DNA from: Albula goreensis
Taxonomy: Eukaryota; Chordata; Actinopteri; Albuliformes; Albulidae
Direction of reading: 5' to 3'
NCBI GenBank assembly: GCA_022829145.1
Contig: CM040741.1
Span: 44,438,534 to 44,502,533, forward strand
Length of the DNA stretch: 64,000 nt
The notes beneath the pieces were generated by a model. It was given only the letters and a program-made list of their open reading frames with translations, had not been told where the DNA came from and searched no databases. Below are positions 1 through 13,200 of the stretch, one piece after another. The position numbers and the translations under genes are program-made. Within the stretch, counting starts at the first letter, position 1, and each line of letters starts with the position of its first letter.

Positions 1-1126
1 TGAAAAAAAAACAACAGACACATTACTGGCATTGGCTTTTAATCATTTACGATATAATAGGAAATTTACTCACTCTTAGTCACACTGCCATTATGACGTT
101 TCTCCACATCGTGTTTGGTAGCAGTAAAGGGTTAGCTTTGTATGTACAAAATAGGATTACAGAGTCATTTTGTTGGGTGTTTGGTGTTGTCAGAACCTCC
201 TTTGTCAAACACACCAGTGCTGCATGATATGGTTATGAATGAGTATGAAACCAGACTCTGAGATAAAAGATGTCCAGGGCATGGGCATTTTTCAGATTCA
301 TGAATATCCCCCGAAAATCCTTCATATCATTTAAATTGAGTGGTGTAAATATTGGGCCTTTATGAAATTAATTTTAAACATCTCATTTAGATAAACTGTT
401 GATCAAATTTAGCATAGCTACCTAATATGGGTCCTCACCCTTGAAGGAATATGGAAGTGACCCACATTAGCCTTCAAAGATAATGTATTCTTATGTGGTA
501 AGAGAGTATTAGTGCTAATTCTGTATAGAAATCCTGTATTAAATTAAACATCATGGGCCTATTGATTTGTATAGTGTTGACAGTACTGTTGCTCAAGTGC
601 TCAAACCAACTCATGAGTATATGTAACAAAGATAATGCATATATATTATATACATAATACATTATTCAGGGTTTAGCTCTCATCCCATTGTACACTGTGT
701 TTAAACCCTCAATAAAACCTTAACTTAGTGCCTGTTGTATACATATATCTTAGGACTGAGTCTGCTGGCCTAGTGTAGTTTGCAGAGAGGCAGTAATTCC
801 CAGCTCTGCTGCAGGGCTGCTCGACCCTCATCCTGGAGGGCCCCTTGTGCTGCCTGTCATTCCACTCAGGTACTTAACCACATGAATTAATCATTGTCTT
901 AGCTGCACCAATGTGACTCTCCAGTTCCTGAGTTTTTAGTTTGCAAAGAGCAGCAAAACCCAGTGAACTGGAGCCTACCAGGAATGGGTTGCTTGTTCAT
1001 TCTGTAATGGATAGGGAAAATATTTGATTTGCTCCTGGACTCGAAAGGTTCAAAACTGTGCAAATATGTGTTGTTTGTTGTAACATTCCCTTGCTCACAT
1101 TTCTCTGTCACCTTGTGTCTCTGCAG
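1..1126 (+). other. SHROOM3 intron, left edge of window
   Basis: No coding sequence seen. The part near 815-900 resembles a common dispersed fish repeat (see its own entry). The PDZ exons are presumably further left. Confidence 0.7.
815..900. repeat. Degraded dispersed repeat
   Basis: The string ctgctcgaccctcatcctgg, followed by agggcc and then AATTAA-type sequence, resembles a very common dispersed fish repeat whose consensus includes a 'cctgatcctggagggcc' core. Family not identified. Confidence 0.35.
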
Positions 1127-1255
1127 AGATAGCTGCCTGGACCAGTGCTGCAACGATCCCGATCCCCCGCCCTCTCTCAGCCCCCCGTGCAACCACGGAC
1201 CCCCGCAAGACAGCCGAGGATGTTCTAGCGCCGTTAAACTTCGCATCAAGAATAG
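1127..1255 (+). CDS. SHROOM3: SHROOM3 exon just after the PDZ domain
   Basis: The acceptor is a pyrimidine-rich stretch ending ctctgcag; the donor is AATAG|gtgtg. Both borders are phase 2. The reading frame gives (R)DSCLDQCCNDPD...AVKLRIKNR, matching the end of the mammalian Shroom PDZ segment (RRDVC...) and the conserved KLR(I/L)K(N/H)R motif. The exon carrying the PDZ domain itself must lie left of the window. Confidence 0.9.
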
Positions 1256-4200
1256 GTGTGTTTTACCTGCTGCCCCCGCACCCTCATCACACTGAGGTTT
1301 CATCGCTTTCAACTGTGCCTTAAAACTTTTAGCTTGGGAGGGAGTCACCTTCTACAAAGTCTTTTATGCCAAAGTATTTGCTTTGAAAAAAGATGGCTAA
1401 ATTTGTCTTTCTTTTTGAGAATTCCAGACAGTCATGAGCTCTGGCTTGCAGTCTGAACTATGTGGGAAATATTATTTTCTGCTTTTATTTCCTTTCAGCT
1501 GTACCCTGGTGTACACAGTGGAATGAGGTTCTTTGTTAAGCATGTTTCTTCTACTGCTTTACGGCTTGTGGGTGGTGTATGAAAAACTGTCACTCATGTG
1601 TCATTAAAGTGTGAAGTCATGGTGTGTGGGCCAAGGATCCCACCCTGTTTGCAGCCATGAAAGATGACACCCTGTAGTTGTGAAGCCGTTCCTCATATCC
1701 AAAGCAAGGCTGCAATGCTTTCTGTGTCTTATTTTATTAATCAAAACTGTTTTAAGTGTTCCATCTATAAATAAAACCAAGGCTCTGTGTACACAGTCTA
1801 TAAATAAAACTCAAGTACAAGTGCTTGGTTTCATCCTAATAAGGTAATTGTGAAAATGTCACATGACGTAGAGAACGGATTGAGGGGCAAAGGAATGTTG
1901 AAAGTTAAAAGAATGCTTCAACATAAACTGTCTCGCATAAATAGAAGGATGTTATTGATTGCCATGCAAAAGCCTTGTCATCAAGACAGGCTTTAAAGGC
2001 CTAGCACTTTAATACTGAGTGACTCTCTGCATGGACCCATGGTGACTGTCTGATCTAAACAAAATGGAGTGGAAATATTTTGTTCTACTTTGATGATCTG
2101 GGACATTGCACACTTTTTCTTGTTTCCTTTGAAAGACTTAACAGTTCTTGGAATAAGTGAGTCTCCACATGTGAACCTCTAAGAAGAAGAAATATGAGTA
2201 GAGTGATTCTACCACTAGGGGGTAAACCTGCTGAACGAAAGGAAAGAAGCTGACTTACTGCCTTATTCACTTATCAGAATAAATCTGAAAATGGTGATTC
2301 AGAGAATATCACCCACAAAGTAAGTACAGTGGATATTATGTTTACTTACTACTGTTTAAACAACTCTTTATAGAAATATATATTTTATAAGTATATTTTG
2401 TGTTAAATATGTCCATGACATTCAAGGCAGATTTGATCATTTTGGCAGTATCATTTACTGATATTTGATGTCAGGATTTATTCACTTTTTGTTTGTACCT
2501 CCATCACAAAGACTATCACACTTAAGGGATCAGCCATTGTCCTGCGGTCTGGTTTGGAATTGATCCCAGTGGACGGTGTCAGCCAAGGGTAGCTCAGCGC
2601 TGATAATGCGGTCACGTCTGGGACAGCACAGCAGGATTAGCCCCTCCACCAAACAACACAACAACCATTGAGGACAATATGACTGGAGAACAAAATGAAT
2701 GTATTAGACTGTAGCGTGTAGCGTTTGTTAAAGCTCGCAGCCCTGCTGTCCTACTCCTGAGCAGCCAAAGGCAGCTTATTCCTGTCTGATAAGCAAGGGA
2801 AGCAATGCCGTTTAATGGTCGGTTTTGATGAAGCAGAGGCTGAGACACAGTCTTACATCCGATAGATGGCGCATTGGTCTCACTATGTCGTTGCAAAAGA
2901 GACGTGGAATGGCATCTCTGAGTTGCATCTCCATGGCACATACTCACTGATCAGCCAACGTTCCCCTCCTCCTCGCAGGACACAGAGGAAGTGACAGGAA
3001 GTGGCTTGCTACGTCCCCAGGAGACTGGGTGTCAGGATGGGCTGTGTGTAAATATTCACGTTCATGCTGCAGGGAAGGTCACGCACATTGGCTGGGGCAT
3101 GACGAGTTTGCTAACCACTACTTCCCCTTCCTTCCCACTGTCTGCTCCTCCTCATTTAGCCTACAAAGCCCACTGAGTGTCCTACAAAGACAGAAAAGGA
3201 TGTTCAAGCAGGCTGTCCAATGCCTATATTGTAGCTATTTCAAAAAAGGTCTAAACATTTAAAAAGCATCAAAGCTAGGAATTTCTAGATGTGATGACAT
3301 CAAGTTTGGTATGTCACTAATTGGACACTGGAACCCATAATGAAAAAATGTATTCTCCACTTTATTCTGTTCAGATAAGCTGATATTTATCTGGAAGAAA
3401 AAGAAGGAAGTCATGTCTTACTAAGCAGAATTCCTTTGCCAGGTACATCATAATGGCAACACATTGGCTATTTCAGGGGGAATTTATGTCAAAAAGTCCC
3501 GTCTGTGCTGATAAAAATTCCCCATTCCTGAGGGGTGCATCATTTGCTCGACAGTGTGTTGAGTGACTTGACTCGTTGGTCTCACTGCACCTCAAGCCTC
3601 CTCCTCTCTCTCTCTTATCCAGTCTCCAATTTCAGTTTCCTTGCAGATCAAAACATCTTGACTGACTGTGTTTTCACAGCACAGATAAGGTTTCTTTTTT
3701 TCCCGAGACACACCCTGCTTGTCTGGCCTTTGCAGAAATCATAGAGAATAGGCCTTCATTGAGATTTGGAGAACATTGAATGAGGTTTGCGGGCCCGGTG
3801 TCTGCTTTAGCGCCCCTCTTTCTCGGTGTTGCCGTTGAACATTCCGGAAGATCGGGTTTCATGGGAGTGTTCAGAGGAATATCCTTCCCCTGGGAATCCT
3901 GGGATGGGACACCACGGAAATCCGTCCCTTTTGTTAAACCTGAATGAGGTGCCATTGCCATGGCTTTGTCCTCCACTTCCCTCCACTTCCTGTATGAAGG
4001 CCTACTGGTCTGGGGTTTACATTCAAGCATTGAGTTTCAAATGAGTATGTCATCGCATAGATTGGTCTCCACCAATTGCCTAATATAATGCTCTAAGCAC
4101 TTCACTGGTGAAAAATATCAAAAATGTCAGTACCAAAGAAAGGAAAATGAGAGATGAACCACAATAATGGCAAGCAGATGTTTTGTGTTTTGTTTTCTAA

Positions 4201-7200
4201 AATCATCTCCTCAGCTATGAAAAATTGCCCTTGGGGGTGGATTTGTTTGATGATTAAAATTCGAGCCACGTGTTGAACGATATGAAGAAGGGAAGAGCAG
4301 GATAAGAGGGGACAGAACCCATCATTGTTCTGCAGGGTGACCACATGCTATCATGTGTTTGGTTTCTCCCCAGAGCGGTTCAAATCGGTTTTCAGCTAAA
4401 AACACCAAAAAACCTCCAGCCTCTTGTTTTTCTCGTGCCCTCCCATTTTGCTTTGCTTACTGCTTGTCCCAGTAAGCTTCTCCTCAACAGAGGGCAGGAT
4501 GTTTATTCTGAGCTTTATCATACACAAGGTAATGACAGTTAATTGCCAGCTCTAATGATCACTGCGTCTCAGTGGCCTTACCAGCCAACCTCTCCCTACC
4601 CGCCATTCGGAGTGTAGCCGGCAAAGCGAGACACCATGGAGCTGCTAGGGGCCTTAAGAAAATTCCGCAGGAAGCATAAGGCGATGAATGTGTCAGAGGG
4701 AGCGCTTTGCAAGTCCCCTTCGGAAAACAGCATCAACGGCCTGGCCACTGGCCTGATCTCCAAGGTCCTGAGGTTCACGGCCAGGTAATGGCTCTACTGG
4801 GTATTGTCTGCAGCCCTTCCAGAATGGGCTAGCTCGGTCATTAGATTTTTACTCTTCTTGTTGTTATGTATATTTTTGTGAACACAATGGCTGGTGAATG
4901 TTAGGTAGTTTGTAACTGTTGGTTTGATTATTAATTTAACCAAACACTGAAATCAGTGGTTGGTGGAGAGACATTTCTCTTCTGAACAGGGAATATATGA
5001 AAATCTTCTTGTAAGATGATCTAAAATGGCTCATTTTATCCATTTGTAAATGCTTGCTAAAATACTAAAAGTATGTGCTGAGATCTGATTACTTTCTTAT
5101 GGTATGCCACAACCCATAACTCGGAAGAAATATATTTTCAAAATGGAAATATTGCAATTCAATGTTATGTTGTCCTCACATGTATAATCATGTGGACAAA
5201 CAATTAGCTCAGATTTTGGCAAATATCATAGCTTACCTGAGCAAGACAGCAATGTTTATCTGTTTGTTCCTACATGTGCCTCATTGTAAAGCCTTTATCT
5301 GGTACTTGATGCATCTTGTTGTAGAAGAGGAAACCTCAATCAGTTAGGGGGTTTACCTTGTATGGATTATAACAGAAATATAGTTTGTTTCAGGAAGGGA
5401 ACATTCAGCTTTGCTTTGTCCTAGCTAACCTCTGTTGAGGTTTTTGTCAGATGGTAAGCCACTTTGTATGTTTTGTGTTGTGAGCTTTTAAGCTTGATGT
5501 GACAAAGGCTAACTGACAAGCAAGGGAAGATCAACCCATGGGGTATTATGTTGTGAGGTCAAATACAGAGTCACTGGTTTGATGTGTAGAATATGTTTCC
5601 TTGGCACTGGAGTAAATGTTATCATCAAGTATTAAACCTGAGAGTGCTGGCAGAAGACATGACCTATGGTGTATCTGGTTCGATTGTAAGACCTCACCAG
5701 TTCACTTTTTGTGTTTTAGTGGTTTTGTATTTACATGCAACATAATCATATTGACATTTTAGTGGCATTTCATGAGCTAGAGCAAGGGCAGGCTTTATTC
5801 ATATTATTTATTTATATAATTACTGCTCTCAGTATTATTTATGTTTATTGAATGCATTATTTCATTTGAATTTATTAGCTGAAAAATAATCATGTAAATG
5901 TCTGTACAAACAGGTATAGTTAATCCTCTTCCCAAAGGTTACTTTATGTTGGGATTGTTTTTCTTCAGCTACACCATTGTGACACAATTGCTCATATCTA
6001 AAGGGTATTTAAACTTGTATATAAATTTACTCTTCGTCCTCATTCCTGTACCTGCCCTCTGGCCTCTGTTTGTTGCACTTACGTCTGTGTTCAGGAAATG
6101 TACCCTTAAAAGTGTTTAATTGTCAAAACGTATTTCCATTGTGACTTATCATAGTCATAGCTAACTATATTTTTGCTGTTTTAAATGATGTATTCCTCTA
6201 CTGTACCCCTTTGTTTACTGCATAGAACTTGTTTTGTTTGAATTTTTCTATCAATGGGATGATCACCTGACAATGGACTACTCAGATAAATGTCACACTT
6301 GTTGGTTAAACAAAATAAACAAACATGGGTTAATAATGAGTCTAAAATTTAGATTTCAGTCTCCACCATTTAAAAGTCCTGAGGTTCCACTGAATTATTT
6401 GTTTAGTTTTGAGAGGATAACAGTGCACCCCACCCAAAATACACTGATAATGTTCTTATGTATAAAACTTGCTGCTTCTTTGATTTGAATGGTTCTGTTG
6501 ACATCCGCTTAATAAATGCAAGAGAGCAAACAAATGAGCACCCACCAATCGTTTAAATACTTTTTGTTCATTGCACTGTGCTGAAAATCTTGATTTTTCT
6601 TCAGATTCTTTTTGTAACACTTTGGTTATGAACCAGAGATAAATCTGGGACAACATGTGTTGAGATTTCCAGACTAATAGTCAAAATATATGTCAAAATA
6701 TATAGTATTTGACACTGATAATCTCAGACAGTGTCTTATTGAAGTACTGTGTTTATGTGTTGGTGAATGGTTTACAGTTTGCTCTCTTCTCATGACGGGT
6801 GGTGTCCTTGGAGAGAGGCTTAAAGTTATCTTGAGCTATCAGAAAAAAAATTGTCAGGTGATCCACTGAGCTGGTTCACAATGAACATTTTGCGGTCTGC
6901 TAAGTATTCATTTTGAATGCAGGCCAGAGACAAAAGTGGTTGGGCGGTTGACAATGCAAGTACTTTTTTACATCTTGCAAAACAAAATGTTTGATGTTGG
7001 AAATGAACCAGAACTGGAGCAGAATGTTCATAGAGGCATTGCTTCTTTTACACAGACATTTGGCTTGGGGGTTTTGGTACTTTAACTGTCTGGACTTTCA
7101 GGCCCCCTATTTTTAAATAGTAATTGAGTATTGAAGGTGACTAATTATAGTCATAGCATAAGGACCTGATCCAAGCAAAAGTAAAGACCTAAAATATGTC

Positions 7201-10200
7201 AGGCATTATGCCATTTTTCTCTGAGCAAGATATCTTTTAGCCCAGTTTCACATTTATACTCCCACCAAAAGCATTATATTTTGGAATCTCTGTTTTTGCA
7301 GGATTGTTGGCCTAAATTCAGGTCGACAAAATATATGTGTTGTAGTACACATACATCAAAACATTCCCATTCCAGTGCTTTGATCTGTGGAGACTACAAT
7401 TATTAGTGTACAAAACACAGGAATATACATATTTTTGACTTAGTAACTAAAATGTAATGGTTGTTATTATTTTTATTTTACTTAATGCTTATTTAACCAG
7501 GAAAGTCCTATTGAAACACAGTCACCTCGTTTACATAGAGGATTTGGCCAAGAAGGCAGCAGCAGCCGCAGCCATTAAAACATTACTTCAAAATGTCACC
7601 ATGAAGCAATCCGGCCTACAGGAAATATGTACACTCTTCCATTACTGTGGATTATGGATAATCATAGTCTTCTCAGAACTTGGTTTTAAACACGAATGTT
7701 TTAATATGACCATTATCTGCCTAATGCACGCAAGAACTATACTCTAAATATTTACAAAATAACATGCTCACAAGCTAATATGTAACTTGCTAAGAGAGGT
7801 TTGTTGAATTGATAGTTGCATTGTTAGCTATAGCATCTGAAAACTGTACTCACAACCATTTATCAGTCCATTTCTATGAACATCAAATACAAATTATGCC
7901 GCAAACTTTGGCTCTAGCTATGACAGGGTGTTGAAATGGTATCACATGGAGCGTGGGGTTATTTTCTTAATGAAGATGGAGAATTAATGCATGTATCTCT
8001 TGTTTGTTTTGTCTGGTCTGCTTTGTAAGGGGTATCTGGAGATCTCCCAGTCTGTCCAGGACACACCTCTGTGCATTCATTGTCTACTCTTTTTGGAACT
8101 CTGAAAACTATTGTTTAATGTTTTTTTCACTGGGGTTCCAGCAATTATTACATTTACTGCATAGATGGCTTAAGCCTAGAATTCCAATTCATTTGGAAAT
8201 TAGGTTAAAATTAAAACAGAATTTTAAGTTAGAATTAATGATTTGATGATGATACTTCGTAATACCAGTGAGTGTCATTAGCAGTGCATGGGTTTGTGGG
8301 AGGGAGGTGTTCACATGACTCTTAGGTGCTCTTTCCCCCTTTGTGTCCGCAGACGGAGTGAGCCAGCATCGCGCCCCCACTCGTGGCACTCCACCAAGCT
8401 CGGGGAGAGCCACCAGGATCCCAGCATGATGCAGATATCCCAGGGCAACGTGGGCGCTCCCTGGCACCAGACCTACCATTCCAGGTTAGCGGGGTGCAGC
8501 TATGGGCAGCAAAACAAAGGGCTAGTCTCTGTCCACAGGCTTCTCCGCCCAGCTCTCCAGTGACCTGGATGCACAGCGAGGGGAATCAAGTGGGGGTCAG
8601 GCCGCTTTGATGTTGCCAGGATCCCTGCTCCACACAGAGCAGCACACAGTGTAAAATTCACATAAAATGTAAAAACAGGAAATACATTTGGCTGATGGTG
8701 AAGAATTGTTGAAGAGCAGTCAGCAGCTGTTCTGTATTAGATATCAAAAGAGTATGGTTTGAGTCAGTCAAGTAAGAGGTCTAGGCTTTATTAAATGTAT
8801 CAATATACAATGAAAACACTATTTGTGTTATGAAATGTGTGGTAAAACTTTTTATGGCTTCCATAATCAACATATATCACACATTTTGTATTCAAATCGA
8901 TCATTGTCTTTTTTGAACTATGAAAAAAAATTGTTCTACTCATTAGCAATAGTGCCAAGATGACCGTTTAGACATTTCGGGTTGTAGTTTTCATTTTTGA
9001 GTTAATTGTCATAGCAGTTTGCTTTAATGCTAAGTTTTGCATCAGTGTTTGAAATTAAGAGGGCATAATTAGAATGGCACTTCCGGGGTTATGCTGATTA
9101 CTCATTTCCGCATTAGTGTGGTTCCACTGTGTTTTTCCCACTTTTCTCTGGAATGTCAGATTGCAACTGTAGGCCCATCTTGTTGCTGTGACATCTAACT
9201 ATCAGTTTTGAAGGCCGGTGCTGATTGCAGATAGGGGATCACTAGAGCTATGGCCAATTACATGGCATCCCATAGGACCCCTGGCCAAAACTGCCACTGC
9301 CACCGTTCCAGACTGTCAAGAATAAAATATGGAATTGAGGAGGCATAGAGAAACCCTGATAAAGACAAAATACCATAAACAAAATGCAGTTAATAATATC
9401 CTGGAGTTTCCATGCTTCTTACTTGCATTGACAGCTGAAAAATGTATTTGTACATCCTTAATTTTATAATTATGTTCATAAGGGTCATGCGTTGATTGAG
9501 ACATTATACATCAAATCCTCTCTGCCTGTCCGATCTCATGACTGCACTACTAATTGCCATACTGTAGGATCTATATATGTGTTGGTTCTACTTCATTTGT
9601 GTAATGTGCTTCTCTTAATGTGTAATATGCTGAAATGAGACAAGGATGTAATGAAACTCCCTTATCTGCCTGTTCCTCAAGCTGTTTTGCATGAAGGCTT
9701 AAGGTGAGACAGTAAAGATTTGCTCATTGCTCTGTTGACTTGGAATGTGTTATCTTGTCTGCCACGTATGCACATGATATGGAGTTTTTTTTTAGGAAAA
9801 GCTAATTGTAATGGCCAGTAATCATAAAGACAAGCCATAAGAAAAGGGCAGCTGGAAAAGGCTTTTTCAGTCAGTTCCCAGATGACTGTATATTAGAAAA
9901 ACCGCTGCCTCATCTTTTAATTGTGAATCTGTGTTGTACATTAGCAAACCTTGGGACTAATTTCTCTAGCGTCTAATAGCACAAATCTCCAGAGGGCTTA
10001 CTAACAATTTAATTAGTATTTCTAATGGCTTCTCTAATCAAAGCTGACTCCAGAAATTAGATTGTGAAACAGACTTGTTTACATGGAGATCAAATCAGTG
10101 AAATGGCTTGCAAATTTGATAATTTATCTTTTACCCTGGTGACTAATAAGTTAAAGGTTATAAGACCTTTGAATAGAAACTGCATTATCATGATGTATAA

Positions 10201-13200
10201 GATTTTAACACACAGTAGGTATGTTTTAATATTCATTGACATGTCAGATCTTTCCAAAACAAGATTTCATGTTGGACATGGTCCATTACTGTAGTTTAAA
10301 AAAGGGGCTAGGCTGTCAAACTGACATAATGTTTTGATTAGAAAAGTAAGAAAATTTTATTTCATGCTGTAATGTACCCACAATTTTCAATGTGCCCTTT
10401 AACTAAACGTAATCAGCTTACTGAAATAATTGCAAGATTTGCAATACATGTTCAGTGGATATCTGAGATGGAGATGATGACTAAAGGGCAAGGAAGTTGA
10501 TTAGATGCACATCTCTTATGTCTGTTGTAGAGGAACATTCTGGTGACACCAGTGCTCTCCATAATACCCAGCCAGCCTCTCTTTACGTCAGTGACATAGC
10601 TTTATTTGTTGTCAATTTGTCAGCACAAGAGGTATTTTACAGTTCACTCTATTCTATGGAAGAACTGTAATTGAGTTCGGCATGGATGGCCGAGCAAACC
10701 CATAAGAGAGATTGTGCCAGTAAGAGCCGTGACATCACGTTAATTGTTGCTACTAAAATGCCTGCTGCCTATCACCCCTCCCCCATGTGGCAGTACAGGG
10801 GCAGCAGGCACAAGAGCCTGTAGGCCTGTAAGCCTCTCACACAGAGGGACTGTGCAACCATTGAAGAGGGCAAACACTGAAAGTACTGCACTGTCTGCCC
10901 TTAATAACTGATGTGGGATCAGCCTATCAACAGAACGCTGACACCAGTCTGTATTTTGAAAAAGTCAGCTGCATTTTTATCAGAGGTGCACCCTGCACCA
11001 AAGTGTTCCCTATCCCCGTTTTGTTATGAGGTTTTCAGTGTCACAGGTTTCAAATGACTTTGAAATTATTTTCATCCCTTGTTGTACACTTTGGTATAAG
11101 TTGCAATGTACAAAGATGTACAATCTACTCCTCACAAAGTGTAAAAAGTTTATCTGCACCCAGCAATTGGCTCTTTCCTGGGAAGACTCATCGTTCTCTA
11201 AATGGCTACTAGGCACCAACAAGATTCATGAAGTTTTCACATGTTGACTTTGTGTTCCTCCCACATTACTGGCAGTATGTGACTGATGTTGCATCTGCAG
11301 TGTTGAATGAAGACAGGGCTACTGTCATGTGAATTGTTGGAGGCACATGCATACGGCTTCCTCCTCTACAGTTTGCCCTGAGGCTGAAAGATTTGGTGGG
11401 AAAAATCAGTAAAACACAAGAGAAGTATACATTATATTACAGATTATATTACACATAATTGACATAACCTAATAATAATAAGGGATACGGATTTATTTTA
11501 TGTTTTTATTATTATTAAACTTTTTAAAAATACTATCTCATAAAGTTATTATTGCAGCGATAACTTATTCTTTGATGTGGAAATTTCTTGAAACAATAAA
11601 GATAATCGAATACACCATGAATACCATGTCTTATTATATCGAGTGAAGTAATTTTATAGTCACTTGATGGCCTAACAATCAATACATCCCTTTGATGTTG
11701 CTCCAAGACTTTATCAATTATTAATACCACTTTGAGTGTATGAACATTAATATAAAGTACAATTAGAATCTGTATAAGAGTCAACACCAGACTCACTGTG
11801 TCTCTGTATTTTTCCTCCTTAGTCTGCAGTAGCGATTTGTGGTGAGTGGTGATGCTGGTAATGTAGTATAGACTAAAGGTAAAGGTAGAGAAAGAATTGA
11901 GGAAAAAGTAATATTCAAAATCTATATTTCCTTATGTTTGTGTTCTAATACTTAAATGCCTCGATCCATAGCAGAGTTCTTAAAAGTTATTAGAACCTAT
12001 TCAATTAGTTAATTCTATCATTTTCTGTTGTGACAGTAACATTCTTATGATTTTTCTGATTTTTCTTATCTCTTCTTGCAGTGCCTCTACTACTGACCTT
12101 TCAAGCTATGACCCTGGATATCTGAGGAAGAGTCCGGATCAGTACAGCTCCAGGGGTAGCATGGAGAGCCTGGAGCACAACCATCCAGCCTACAGCTCCT
12201 GCCACCATCTGTCCCCCTCCAAATCCTCTAGCAGTATAGACCATCTGCACAGCAAGAGGGATTCAGCATATAGCTCCTTCTCCACCAGCTCCAGCATCCC
12301 AGAGTACCCTGCTGCGGCTGGCTTGCCCCTTGGGAAGGAGCGCTCCTACTCCATGGAGAGCATGCTAGCACCTCAGCGTGGGCTTGAGAGCCTGCGGCAG
12401 GCTGACATCCGCTATGTACGCACTGTGTATGACCCTCAGCAGGGTATCTCAGAGGAGCATGAGGTCAGACCTGCAAGCCTCCTGCGGGGCAGCGAGGGCA
12501 GTGTTCACACCGAAGCCCGTAGTGGGGGAGCCACCCATCGCAGCAGTAGCAGCAGCAGTAGTGGCAGCAGCAGCGGCACCAATTCTATATCCAACCGCCA
12601 CAGCGTAGGGCCTGTGTGGGGTTCAACACATCAGCGCAATTCCTATGAGAGCCTGAAGGGTGCCCCACCACCGCCCCAGCGCAGTGACAGTTTTGCTGCT
12701 ATCAGGAACCATGAGAGGCCCAGTTCATGGTCCAGCTTGGAGCAGGCCCGATCCATGCGGACCCTGCACAAAGGCTCCTGGCACCATTCTAGTGGCTCTG
12801 TAGCCCCGGGCAAGCCCTTATTCACCACCGAGGGCCAGCAGCTGCACACATTGGTAGAGAAGAGCCCTGAAAGCAGCCCCACCACCAAGCCCAGACAAGG
12901 CCTCCCACAGGCTCCACCCACAGGGCGTCTCATGTTGCCCACGGGCATCTATCAGGTACCCCCACCTGAGCCGCACTTTGCCCAAGCACCTGCCTGCTGT
13001 CCTAGCTCAAGCAGTGTGTACCCAGCACTGGCTAAAGAGAGCAGGCGCAACTCACATGACGACCATAGCATGGCGGCAAGTGGAGAACGTTCAGCATTGG
13101 AGAATGGATACCAAAGTAGCACTTCCTCCAACACTGGCCAGTCCCCCCAACCAAAGTCACAGTCACTGCATAGAGACGGTAGGCAGGAAGAACCAGCACC

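Noticed and set aside
899..1348. 149-codon - strand open frame over the first SHROOM3 exon
   Set aside because: Shadow of the + strand exon, which has family-like protein and proper splice sites.
7457..7747. 96-codon open frame with poly-alanine
   Set aside because: It coincides with a dispersed fish repeat fragment.
12047..12081. ATG at 12047 as the start of a 1073-codon protein
   Set aside because: These bases are intron and polypyrimidine tract before the acceptor at 12081; the conserved Shroom sequence begins at 12083 in phase with the upstream exon.
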